From JAWPMV01 sp039819665 (GTDB lineage: Bacteria; Bacteroidota; Bacteroidia; J057), in assembly GCA_039819665.1 (NCBI GenBank), contig JBCBRM010000011.1:1-64000 (forward strand): a DNA stretch of 64,000 nucleotides, given 5' to 3'. Shown here piece by piece: positions 18,177 to 26,145 of this stretch; position 1 is the stretch's first letter; the number at the start of each line of letters is the position of its first letter. Below the pieces are notes generated by a model. It was not told where the DNA came from, made no database searches, and saw only the letters and a list, made by a program, of their open reading frames with translations. The position numbers and the translations under genes are program-made.

Positions 18177-18941
18177 TTAGTTATTGTTACTATTTCTCGT
18201 AAGCGAGTAAACGAGTGCTAGACTTCCCAAAATACCCACGATAGGGACAACCTTACCTGAAACCACAGATTCTATTTCCTTGGATCTTCGTTCCGGAACA
18301 TAAATAATATCCCGGCTTCGTAGGGCAAGGTCCTGGGTATAAAGCGTCTCTAATTCTGTAAGGTCAACTTTGATCTCCTCTAGATTTCCAACCAGGTCTT
18401 TCCTGAGTATTTTGATCCGTTGTTTATTAGCATATTTGGAGAAACCTCCTGCATCTCCAATGAGTTCCAGCAAAGATTTTTGCTGTTTGTCTATCAGATA
18501 ATTTCCCGGGGCATTTACTTCTCCCAATACCGTGACACTATGACTTAGGACCCGGAGGTAAACGATGGGATTCTTTACGTATTTTGAGTAAAGCTGACGA
18601 ATATAAAGATCGGCCTCTCGAGCGGTAAGTCCTTCCAGTTTCACTTTTCCAATAAGAGGAAGGGTTATTTCGCCGCTTTTATCTATACTGATAAATTTCC
18701 CCTGCTCCAGGGTAGAACTATATACACTAAAAGAAGAGCCAACCCCTAACTCATCATGTCCCCATACACTGATTGTAATCTTATCATCCATTTGAATGAT
18801 ATGCTCATGGTCTTCAGAAGCCATAAGCTGTTTTTGTAAATCCACCCCGGATTTCTGCTGGAATAACCATTGAGGTGTGCAGGCATTTTGACTAAGAGCA
18901 AGGAAAAGCCCTATGAAAAGTATACTTATCCTTCTTTTCAT
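18177..18941 (-). CDS. Wza-like polysaccharide export lipoprotein (poly_export/SLBB)
   Basis: A 254-residue outer-membrane polysaccharide export protein. The N-terminus is a lipoprotein-like signal with Cys21 after a hydrophobic stretch, although the lipobox (QNAC) is weak. A poly_export domain (HIIQMDDKITISVWGHDELG) begins near residue 48, with ITLPLIGKVKLEGLTAREAD following. An SLBB-like segment (VTVLGEVNAPGNYLI) starts near 150, and DIIYVPE occurs near 215. A hydrophobic helix near 232-247 ends the protein. It is shorter than E. coli Wza and fits the compact Bacteroidota form. It sits between two Wzc-like genes, overlapping the upstream one by 4 bases, so exporter and co-polymerases are made together. 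Confidence 0.88.
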   Translation of the reverse strand: MKRRISILFIGLFLALSQNACTPQWLFQQKSGVDLQKQLMASEDHEHIIQMDDKITISVWGHDELGVGSSFSVYSSTLEQGKFISIDKSGEITLPLIGKVKLEGLTAREADLYIRQLYSKYVKNPIVYLRVLSHSVTVLGEVNAPGNYLIDKQQKSLLELIGDAGGFSKYANKQRIKILRKDLVGNLEEIKVDLTELETLYTQDLALRSRDIIYVPERRSKEIESVVSGKVVPIVGILGSLALVYSLTRNSNNN

Positions 18942-21346
18942 CGTTTGAATATTTTTTTCAATGCGGACAGTAGGAATTCTCGTCGGACCCCTCGACCCGC
19001 TTTTGGTATGGGTAGTAATACTCCATTTGGAGATTGTTTGAATAAGACAACACGTAGAATATCTCTCATCAGCTTTCTACGGCCTCCTTTTCCTATAGGA
19101 GGTAGAGGTGTATCGATCAAGGTATATACTGACTTGACTCCCTGGGTCTCTCCTTTGACCAAAATGGCGTAAAGGTCTTCTATCTGGAACCTTCGGAGGA
19201 GAGATTCCATTTTCTTCAGGTGGAGGGTTCTTGTTTTATCAGCCATGGTTACAAGCAGTGAAAGGTCGCAATACCTCAAAATCGGAATGCTATCTCTAAC
19301 TTCATTCAGGAAGGGAGTTCTCAAGACGATGCGATCGTATTTTTGTTGGAGTTCTTCTAGTACTTCTTTCAATCTTGGATTTAGGACTACCGAAGTTGGA
19401 ATGGAAGCTATTTGTTCTCCAGCCGGTAGTAAATCTAAATTGGGAATAGGACTTTTTTGTATGCAGGATTTCTGGCTGAGTTTATTTGTTACTAATTGAT
19501 TCAGTCCTTTTTTATGATTGATATCAAATAAACCTTCCAATACCGGATGGTAAAGGTCGATATCGACAAAAAGGGTTTTATACCCAATAGCTGCCAGTGC
19601 CTGCGCCAGATAAAGACTCACCCGGTTTTTACCTTCTTTGGGGCCGTAAGCACTCAATCCTATTATTGAAGAATCCTTGATCAGATGCAATTGGGTAGCC
19701 AGGTTGATAAAGTCCTGATTGGTATCCTGCATGCTTCGGGGGATATTGTGAATCATACCTACCAAGGGTATGCTGGTTCCCATTTCAATATCACCGGGAT
19801 AGTAAACAGTAGCCCTCATATAGGTATATAGGAAGACCAGGAGTACCGCGATAATTAATCCCACAAAACCCGATAACCCCAGAACCAGACTTTTTTGAGG
19901 AGTAATGGACTGCTTAGGGATAGGCGCCCGCTCAAGGATTTTATGGAAAGAGATGGTAGATGCAGCACCAATAGCCGCTTCAGCTCTTTTTTCCAGGAGA
20001 AAAGCATAAACTTGTTCCTGGGTCATGAAGCGCCTTTTAAGCATCATCATATCCTTCTCAATACCTGGCAATTTGGAGAAATTGCCATTTACCCGATCTA
20101 TACTCCCATTTAAAGAAGAGATTTTTGCTCGATTGGTGGCCAGGGTATTTTGTACACTATTTACCAGGAAAGAACGGGTCCTCTCCAATTCATCATTGAC
20201 CTTCAGAATGTCAGGATGTTCGGAAGTATATTTTTGCAGCAATTCTTTCTTACTGCTTTTAAAAGTATTAAGTTTTAAAATTGCATCGGTAAAGGCAGGA
20301 TCTTCTATGGATTCATAGTTGGGATTGAGATCATAACTCAGCGAATCAGTATTGAGATAGGTGAGGAGGTCCTGCAGTTCTGTTTGTTCCAGTTCGAGGG
20401 TAAGCTTACGAATCTCTAATTCTCCAATCCGCTTTAGTTTGGCGTCTGTTTCCATAGCCAAATCGACCACCCGGGTTTTTACCTTGTATTTGGCGAGAGT
20501 GTCCTCTGCGAACTGTAGTTGGGTTTCCACAACCTCAATCTGCTCATCAATAAAGTTGAGTGCCTTGGAGGCTGTACCACTCTTATTTTCGACAAAATCT
20601 TCTATATAAGTTTCTGCCAACGTATTGACAAAATCAGCCGCCAGCTCCGGTACCTCACTGGTAAAATATAGCTTAACTATTGATACATTTTCATCTGGTA
20701 GAGAAACCACAAGATCTTTATTGCTGTACATGTCGACCAGGCTCCTTTTGCTATGTACCGTGAAACCATAATGGTCTGGCCTGAATGCATCCTCATGCAT
20801 TTTCAGGTATTCTTCATCTGGACTTATTTTTATGTTAAATCCATCACCTTCAAGTCTTTCACCAATTTTTCCTGCATGTTTGATAACATTTTCCTGAATA
20901 TCATGGTAGGAAAGCATGAAGTGATCATCTTTTTGTAAGTAAAATTCAAAATGCCGGTTGTATAGAAGACTATCACTAAAACTATAGTCAACTTTAAAGG
21001 GAGATTTTTTGTATAGATTCCTTTTCTTTGATCTCACATAGCGATAATTAGTGGTCTGAATATCCATCTTCTCGAGGGTTTTGTGGATCAAATATTTTGA
21101 TCTTAATACCTCAACCTCAGTCAAAAGTTGGCCAATGACGGAAAAAGTCTCAAATTTCTTTAGGAAGGTAGAGGCTCCACTTTCTTTGTCATTGATTTGA
21201 AGAATCGAAAAAGTTTGGTAGGTGGGAACAGCATAATATATGTGGACAAAACCCAGACCGATCCCTCCCATCATAAATAATATGATCAGGGGCCATGCCT
21301 TGAGAAAGGGCCGTATGATCCGCATGATATTACCTGAGTCGTTCAT
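18938..21346 (-). CDS. Wzc-like polysaccharide co-polymerase with altered P-loop
   Basis: An 802-residue inner-membrane chain-length/export regulator, first gene of the polysaccharide locus. A Wzz domain with a transmembrane helix at about 17-39 is followed by a periplasmic coiled-coil region, a GNVR-type motif (LPGIEKDMMMLKRRF, 426-440) and a second helix at about 486-508. In the cytoplasmic BY-kinase-like domain the Walker A' strand LFVDIDLYHP (592-601) is intact, but the P-loop reads GPKEGKNR (568-575), with Asn where Ser/Thr should follow the lysine. There is no C-terminal tyrosine cluster. Residues 745-790 look like an inserted repeat (listed separately). Kinase activity is doubtful. Confidence 0.87.
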   Translation of the reverse strand: MNDSGNIMRIIRPFLKAWPLIILFMMGGIGLGFVHIYYAVPTYQTFSILQINDKESGASTFLKKFETFSVIGQLLTEVEVLRSKYLIHKTLEKMDIQTTNYRYVRSKKRNLYKKSPFKVDYSFSDSLLYNRHFEFYLQKDDHFMLSYHDIQENVIKHAGKIGERLEGDGFNIKISPDEEYLKMHEDAFRPDHYGFTVHSKRSLVDMYSNKDLVVSLPDENVSIVKLYFTSEVPELAADFVNTLAETYIEDFVENKSGTASKALNFIDEQIEVVETQLQFAEDTLAKYKVKTRVVDLAMETDAKLKRIGELEIRKLTLELEQTELQDLLTYLNTDSLSYDLNPNYESIEDPAFTDAILKLNTFKSSKKELLQKYTSEHPDILKVNDELERTRSFLVNSVQNTLATNRAKISSLNGSIDRVNGNFSKLPGIEKDMMMLKRRFMTQEQVYAFLLEKRAEAAIGAASTISFHKILERAPIPKQSITPQKSLVLGLSGFVGLIIAVLLVFLYTYMRATVYYPGDIEMGTSIPLVGMIHNIPRSMQDTNQDFINLATQLHLIKDSSIIGLSAYGPKEGKNRVSLYLAQALAAIGYKTLFVDIDLYHPVLEGLFDINHKKGLNQLVTNKLSQKSCIQKSPIPNLDLLPAGEQIASIPTSVVLNPRLKEVLEELQQKYDRIVLRTPFLNEVRDSIPILRYCDLSLLVTMADKTRTLHLKKMESLLRRFQIEDLYAILVKGETQGVKSVYTLIDTPLPPIGKGGRRKLMRDILRVVLFKQSPNGVLLPIPKAGRGVRREFLLSALKKIFKR
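18975..19112 (-). repeat. possible repeat-derived insertion in the Wzc C-terminus
   Basis: The last part of the 802-residue Wzc-like protein holds two proline/glycine/basic blocks, TPLPPIGKGGRRK and LLPIPKAGRGVRREF, separated by about 20 residues. Such P-x-P-x-G-K-G-G blocks resemble translations of short palindromic genome repeats rather than BY-kinase sequence. At the DNA level CCTCCT and AGGAGG form a hairpin at 19083-19102. The paralogue at 15949-18159 lacks the segment. Multiple copies elsewhere in the genome would be needed to prove it is a repeat. Confidence 0.35.
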
Positions 21347-21603
21347 GTTTAAATTTGGGTTCTCGTTATGTGTATAGGATGTGTTGTTTTATGTATTTGA
21401 ATAATCAAATGCATAAATACTCCAATAAATGTTTTATTCCTAAGCATTGTCGCCTCAAACCTATCAGCTAATTTCCATCAGGAAAGGAAATGTTTGTCTT
21501 GAAAAACGGATAGGAAATGAGATAAAAAGTGCTAAATTTTTTCTGTCGAAATTTTTTTATGTTTCATTAAACCTTTTGCTATTTCTATAGTCCAATACTC
21601 ACC

Positions 21604-22155
21604 ATGCTAGCAGTAGAAGAAAGGGAACTCCTGGTGCAACTGAAAGATGTAGAAGGCAAAGAAATTGCTTTCGCTAAACTGATACGTCTGTACCAAAAGA
21701 GTCTGTACTTTCATATCCGTAGAATTGTGATAAGCCACGATGATGCGGATGACGTCTTGCAGAATACCTTGATGAAGGCCTGGAGAAATTTGGCGAAGTT
21801 CAGGGCGGAATCCAGCATCAAAACCTGGCTTTACCGCATAGCAACTAATGAGTCCCTAACCTTTCTCAAGCAAAAACAGAAACGAGCCTTTCAGGATGTT
21901 GAGGATTTGCAAAATGATTTAAGGCATAGCTTGAGCAGTGGGCCTTATATTGATGGCGATGAAATACAGATGAAATTGCAGGAGGCGATTTTAACCTTGC
22001 CGGAAAGACAGCGGTTGGTTTTTAATATGCGCTACTTTGAGGAATTAAAGTATGATGAGATTTCACAAATACTGGAAGTCTCTGTTGGCTCCTTAAAAGC
22101 GAGTTACCACCATGCTGTAAAGAAGATTGAACAAAAACTAAAAGGAAATACATAG
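21604..22155 (+). CDS. ECF-type RNA polymerase sigma factor
   Basis: A 183-residue sigma-70 family protein of ECF type. Region 2 covers about residues 22-90 (FAKLIRLYQKSLYFHIRRIV, DDADDVLQNTLMKAWRNL, IKTWLYRIATNES) and region 4 about 127-180 (LPERQRLVFNMRYFEELKYD, EISQILEVSVGSLKASYHHA); region 3 is absent. It would direct RNA polymerase to a small regulon. The next gene, 70 bases on, encodes a one-pass membrane protein that is probably its anti-sigma factor, and the third encodes a secreted helical protein. The gene is transcribed away from the polysaccharide locus, with 257 bases between the two starts. Confidence 0.93.
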   Translation: MLAVEERELLVQLKDVEGKEIAFAKLIRLYQKSLYFHIRRIVISHDDADDVLQNTLMKAWRNLAKFRAESSIKTWLYRIATNESLTFLKQKQKRAFQDVEDLQNDLRHSLSSGPYIDGDEIQMKLQEAILTLPERQRLVFNMRYFEELKYDEISQILEVSVGSLKASYHHAVKKIEQKLKGNT

Positions 22156-22225
22156 AAGTTGATAAAGGAAACAAACACGGAGCACACATTAAACCTTTAT
22201 CAATTTCCATAGTCAAAAGATAAAG

Positions 22226-22867
22226 ATGAAAGACCGTCGAGAACATAGCGAGGAATTAAGTAATGCGCCAGAGTTGCGTAAACTGAAAGGGAAAAATTCT
22301 TTTCAGGTACCAGATTCCTATTTCGAAGAAATCGGATCTCGTTTTCAGGCAAAATTGGAGGAGGAAGAAGAAGAATTAGGTCCTATACTCGGGAAACTGG
22401 TTAAGAAAAATGTATTCCAGGTTCCGGAAGACTATTTTGGAGGAGTTCTGAACAGATTTGAGCATGCAAGAAATGAGGAAGAGGAAAGAAAAAGCATATC
22501 AGCCCCAATAATTTCTATGCGGGCTACTTACGTTATGCTGGCTGCTGTTGCAGTATTTACGCTGCTTTTCCTCATTTTTCGTCCGCAGGAAGAAAATATA
22601 CAATTACAAGATGAAGTTGCACTCAGTGAATTTCCACTGGAAGATCTCCTGGCCGAAGTTGATCCTGCTTCCCTCAGCGAAGAAATGCTTTTATCGACTT
22701 TTGAGGGAGAAGAATTTTCAGAATGGGTGGAAGGAATAAACTCAGATGAAGCGGAAGGAGAAGTTTTACCTTTGGAAGAGGAGAGTATTGATGAATTGAT
22801 TGAGGAGTTGGATGTCTATTCTCTGGAGGAAGAGTTGGATGGACTTGATTTGGAAGGGCTGGATTAA
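22226..22867 (+). CDS. single-pass acidic membrane protein, probable anti-sigma factor
   Basis: A 213-residue protein with no family I can name with certainty. Residues 1-95 are cytoplasmic and contain a tandem repeat: LKGKNSFQVPDSYFEEI (19-35) and LVKKNVFQVPEDYFGGV (58-74), sharing NxFQVPxxYF. One transmembrane helix spans about 101-118. The periplasmic tail (120-213) is extremely acidic, rich in Glu, Asp and Leu. The order sigma factor then membrane protein, and the NxFxVPxxYF motif common in small Bacteroidota membrane proteins next to ECF sigma genes, suggest it holds the sigma factor at the membrane. The repeat could represent two sigma-contact elements; that is inference. Confidence 0.65.
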   Translation: MKDRREHSEELSNAPELRKLKGKNSFQVPDSYFEEIGSRFQAKLEEEEEELGPILGKLVKKNVFQVPEDYFGGVLNRFEHARNEEEERKSISAPIISMRATYVMLAAVAVFTLLFLIFRPQEENIQLQDEVALSEFPLEDLLAEVDPASLSEEMLLSTFEGEEFSEWVEGINSDEAEGEVLPLEEESIDELIEELDVYSLEEELDGLDLEGLD

Positions 22868-22958
22868 ATACTTTGCCAGCATCTGTTCCCGTTATTTTTT
22901 TCACAAACATGAAAAAAAAGAGCGAACGCACACATCATTAATAGAGATTTAGAAAGAG

Positions 22959-23459
22959 ATGATTACCAAGAATTTGAATATGTATCAGCATGTTATCATG
23001 CAGGGCTTGCTTTGTTTTGCCCTGCTTTTTGGATCAACTGATCTATTTGCGCAGAACCCAGACAATCCTGAGATTCAGGCCTTCAGGGTCGGCTTTTACA
23101 CCAAAAGACTTCAATTGAGCCCAGATGAAGCCAAAGGTTTCTGGCCGCTTCATGATGCTTATTCTGATGAACTAAGAGCTGCTCAGAAAGCTTCCAGGCA
23201 GAAGTTAACTGAGATCACCAAAGGTGCACAGGCCTTATCAGATGCTCAATTATCTTCAAAAAGTGATGAGTTTCTCCTACTCAAGCAGAAGGAATTGGAT
23301 ATTGTGAAGAAATACCATGAAGAGTTCAAAAAGGTCCTTCCTGCACGCAAAGTAGCTCTCTTATATGTAGTTGAAAATAATTATAAAAAGAAGCTATTGG
23401 AGGAAATCAGAAAGCGGAGGCAAGAGCGTCTGCAAAACAGGCGGAATAACCGGAATTAG
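22959..23459 (+). CDS. secreted helical protein of the sigma-factor operon (Spy/CpxP-like)
   Basis: A 166-residue exported protein. An N-terminal signal sequence ends near LFAQ (about residue 31); in-frame methionines at residues 8 and 14 could also start it. The mature part is almost all charged helix and includes YTKRLQLSPDEAKGFWPLHD, which has the L-x-L-(S/T)-x-x-(E/Q)-A pattern of periplasmic Spy/CpxP-like sensors, followed by a long coiled-coil-like stretch and a very basic C-terminus (KRRQERLQNRRNNRN). As third gene after a sigma factor and its probable anti-sigma, it may feed envelope-stress information to them. The role is inferred from context and pattern only. Confidence 0.65.
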   Translation: MITKNLNMYQHVIMQGLLCFALLFGSTDLFAQNPDNPEIQAFRVGFYTKRLQLSPDEAKGFWPLHDAYSDELRAAQKASRQKLTEITKGAQALSDAQLSSKSDEFLLLKQKELDIVKKYHEEFKKVLPARKVALLYVVENNYKKKLLEEIRKRRQERLQNRRNNRN

Positions 23460-23481
23460 TAAATGTATTAGCATTGATAAA

Positions 23482-23516
23482 GCAAAAGCCACACATATAG
23501 TATGTGTGGCTCTTTT
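23482..23516. terminator. bidirectional rho-independent terminator
   Basis: A perfect 11-bp stem, AGCCACACATA (23487-23497) and TATGTGTGGCT (23501-23511), encloses the loop TAG, with A residues on the left and a T-rich stretch on the right. It lies between the convergent sigma-factor operon and the DUF349 gene and can serve both. Confidence 0.9.
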
Positions 23517-23538
23517 ATAAACTCTGGTTTTTTTGCTT

Positions 23539-25980
23539 TTATTCTTTGTCCTCAGCAGGAGCGTCTTCTGCGGGAGTTTCTTCCGCTTTGGTTTCTTCAA
23601 CTGGGGCTTCTTCTGCTTCAGACTTAGGTGCTTCTTCCGCTGGCGCTTCTTCAGGAGCTTTTTCTTCCGCTACTGCTTCTTCGGCTGGAGCTTCAGGAGC
23701 AGCTTCTTCTTCGGGAGCGCTTTCTTCTGCTGGAGTTTCAGCCTTTTCTGCAACTTCTGTCTCTGAAGCAGGAGCATGCTCCTCAGTTTTTGCTTCAGGA
23801 GCTGGAGCTTCTGGCGCAGGTTTTGGCTTCTTCATTGCCTCGTTCAAAACCTTGATTTGGTTTTTCCATTCGGCAATCATCTTCTTCTCTTTCTCTATAT
23901 CATCCTCAATTCGTTTCCTGAGGGTATCTCCGGACTTGCCTTTGGCGATATATTGAACATTGATCGAATACTGATCCACCTTTTCTTGCGACTGTGCAAT
24001 CTTTCTTCTCAATCGGGCGATCTTTCCTCTTCCACTTCTGTTTCTTTCATCATCGTTCGAGATACTTTCGATAGAAGTTTTCAATTTAAGTTCGCGAAGT
24101 TCTCCTCTTTTGAGTGAAAGTCCATCAAAGAAAGCATCAATGGCTCCTCTAAACTCTTCCCAGATTTTGTCTTTTTCCTTATAAGGAACCTTACCAATAG
24201 TTTTCCATTTGGCTTGTAGCGCTTTAATCTGATCGATAGAAGCATTTATGTTGTTTTCGTCAACTTCAAGTTTATTTACTTCTTCAACCAGGGCTTTTTT
24301 AGCCTCAAGATTACCTTTTTCATCACTGCTCTGGCTCTGGTATTTTTCTCTTCTTCGGGCAAAGAATTCATCACAGGCAGAACGGAAACGATTCCATATT
24401 TTATTGGAATGACGCTCCGGCACAGGTCCTATGCTTTTCCACTCTCTCTGGAGTCTCTTGATTTCATTTGCGGTTTTCTCGATGTCAGGAGAGTCTTTAA
24501 TGGCCTCTACCTTCTCAACCAGTTCCCGCTTTTTAGCCAGATTTTCGGCACGGATGCTATCCAGTTTTTTGAAGAACTCTGACTTCTTGGAGAAGAATGA
24601 ATTGCAGATGTCCCGATACTTACTCCAGAGTTCTCCATTGATACTTTGTGGAGCCTGACCGAGGGCATTCCAGGCCTCCTGATGCTCTCTCAAAGTACGA
24701 GTCGCATCATTCCAGTCTCTTGGTTTTTCAGAATGAAAAGTTTTAAAGCTTTCCATTTTAACCAGGATGGCCTGTTTCTTTTCCCCGAATTCAGACCTTA
24801 ACTGATCCTGGATTTCCATGAAGCCTTGCCTTACCTCAAAGAAGCGATCAACAACGGCTCTATACTCATTATTGATGCGCTCCATGTCTTCACGTGGTAC
24901 ATGGCCAATGGCTTTCCACTGCTGCCTCAATTCGGCCAGCATATCCATTTTCTCTTTCCAAACGTCGATTTTTTCTCTGTCCTCTTCAGCCGGAATGAGA
25001 TTTTCTGCTTCTTTTATCAGCTTTTCTTTTTCCTGCAGATTGATCTTGCGGTCATAATCGAGCAATTCAAAATGCATTTCCCTCAACTTATAAAATTTAT
25101 CAAGCTGGTGGCGATACGCTTTATATAATGGTTCGATATCCTCTCTCAGGACATGTCCTATTCCTTTCCACTCTTCCTGGATATCGCGAACTTCTTGTAT
25201 ACGATTTGGATCCTCAGCAGCTACCACTTCCTGAAGTTTCTGAAGAAGTTCCTTTTTGCGTTGAGAATTTCCTCGTTTCTCTCCTTCCGCAGATGCCTGA
25301 TGGGCATTTCTTTTCTTATTGAATTGAGCCAGTGCGTAGTGAAAGCGATCCTGAATTTCTTTGGCAGGATTCTCCTGATATTTGCGAGCATCATAGCTTC
25401 GCTTTATCAGCCCAACCCGTGAAATGAAATCGGATACTTTCTCTTCTTTAGAATAACCTTCCATGAGTTGGAGCAAATCACTAATTTGCGCATCAACAAG
25501 GATTTGGCCTCTTTTTTCCCGGTCGCTAACTAATTCCTCAATCTTAGGAAGAAGTTCCTGGTTCAAAGGAGCTAGCTCAATAGTAGCTATTGGGGCTTTA
25601 TCATCCTCTTCGGAGGATTCTTCCTTTGCTACTTCTGTTTGCTCAGCAGGTACTTCAGCTGAACTATCTTCGGTAGAAGCAGCTTCACTTTCGGGTACAG
25701 GTGTCACTTCCTCTTTTGATTCTTGAGCTTCGCTTTCAGGAGTTGGGGCTTCTGCAACAGTTTCCTGTGCTTCTTGCTCTACTGGCGCTGCTTCTTCAGA
25801 AGGGGTGGCAGATTCAGGAGTATTCTCTTCTTCTGCAGGGTTTTGCTCTTCTGTAACAGGGGTTTCCGTTTTTTCAGGTGTACTTTTCTGGTCTTCCGGT
25901 ATTGGGTTTTCCGTTTCTACCTGAGTTACTTCTTCTTCCTGCTTTTCCGGCAAATCCGGGTTCGCATTTTCTGGTAACAT
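23539..25980 (-). CDS. DUF349 repeat protein with acidic low-complexity ends
   Basis: An 813-residue, highly charged cytoplasmic protein. The N-terminal 130 residues and the C-terminal 100 residues are Glu/Ala/Pro-rich low complexity (runs such as EEAPVEETKAEETPAEDAPA). Between them are five DUF349-type units, recognised by the pattern W-(K/N)-x-(I/L)-G-x-(V/A)-P followed by a helix with W/Y and F: EEWKGIGHVLRE, QQWKAIGHVPRE, EAWNALGQAPQS, REWKSIGPVPER and AKWKTIGKVPYK. A coiled-coil segment with IARLRRKIAQSQEKVDQY follows. DUF349 proteins are widespread in Bacteroidota and of unknown biochemical function. It stands alone, with the lysS gene 165 bases upstream in the same direction. Confidence 0.88.
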   Translation of the reverse strand: MLPENANPDLPEKQEEEVTQVETENPIPEDQKSTPEKTETPVTEEQNPAEEENTPESATPSEEAAPVEQEAQETVAEAPTPESEAQESKEEVTPVPESEAASTEDSSAEVPAEQTEVAKEESSEEDDKAPIATIELAPLNQELLPKIEELVSDREKRGQILVDAQISDLLQLMEGYSKEEKVSDFISRVGLIKRSYDARKYQENPAKEIQDRFHYALAQFNKKRNAHQASAEGEKRGNSQRKKELLQKLQEVVAAEDPNRIQEVRDIQEEWKGIGHVLREDIEPLYKAYRHQLDKFYKLREMHFELLDYDRKINLQEKEKLIKEAENLIPAEEDREKIDVWKEKMDMLAELRQQWKAIGHVPREDMERINNEYRAVVDRFFEVRQGFMEIQDQLRSEFGEKKQAILVKMESFKTFHSEKPRDWNDATRTLREHQEAWNALGQAPQSINGELWSKYRDICNSFFSKKSEFFKKLDSIRAENLAKKRELVEKVEAIKDSPDIEKTANEIKRLQREWKSIGPVPERHSNKIWNRFRSACDEFFARRREKYQSQSSDEKGNLEAKKALVEEVNKLEVDENNINASIDQIKALQAKWKTIGKVPYKEKDKIWEEFRGAIDAFFDGLSLKRGELRELKLKTSIESISNDDERNRSGRGKIARLRRKIAQSQEKVDQYSINVQYIAKGKSGDTLRKRIEDDIEKEKKMIAEWKNQIKVLNEAMKKPKPAPEAPAPEAKTEEHAPASETEVAEKAETPAEESAPEEEAAPEAPAEEAVAEEKAPEEAPAEEAPKSEAEEAPVEETKAEETPAEDAPAEDKE

Positions 25981-26145
25981 GTTGTTCCTTATCTATAATT
26001 GCTAATCAGCTAAGTCTGATCAACGGGATCCATATCCATTGCAATTAAAACAAATATTTGCAAAAAATAGCAAATACGCGTGTATCCAAATCCTTAACTC
26101 AATTTAAGGATTTTGTTAATAAGTTCCTATTAGGGAAAATCGGGC

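Noticed and set aside
23504..23956. Ser/Ala/Gly-rich open frame opposite the DUF349 gene
   Set aside because: Its repetitive composition is the complement of the Glu/Ala/Pro-rich tail of the DUF349 protein.
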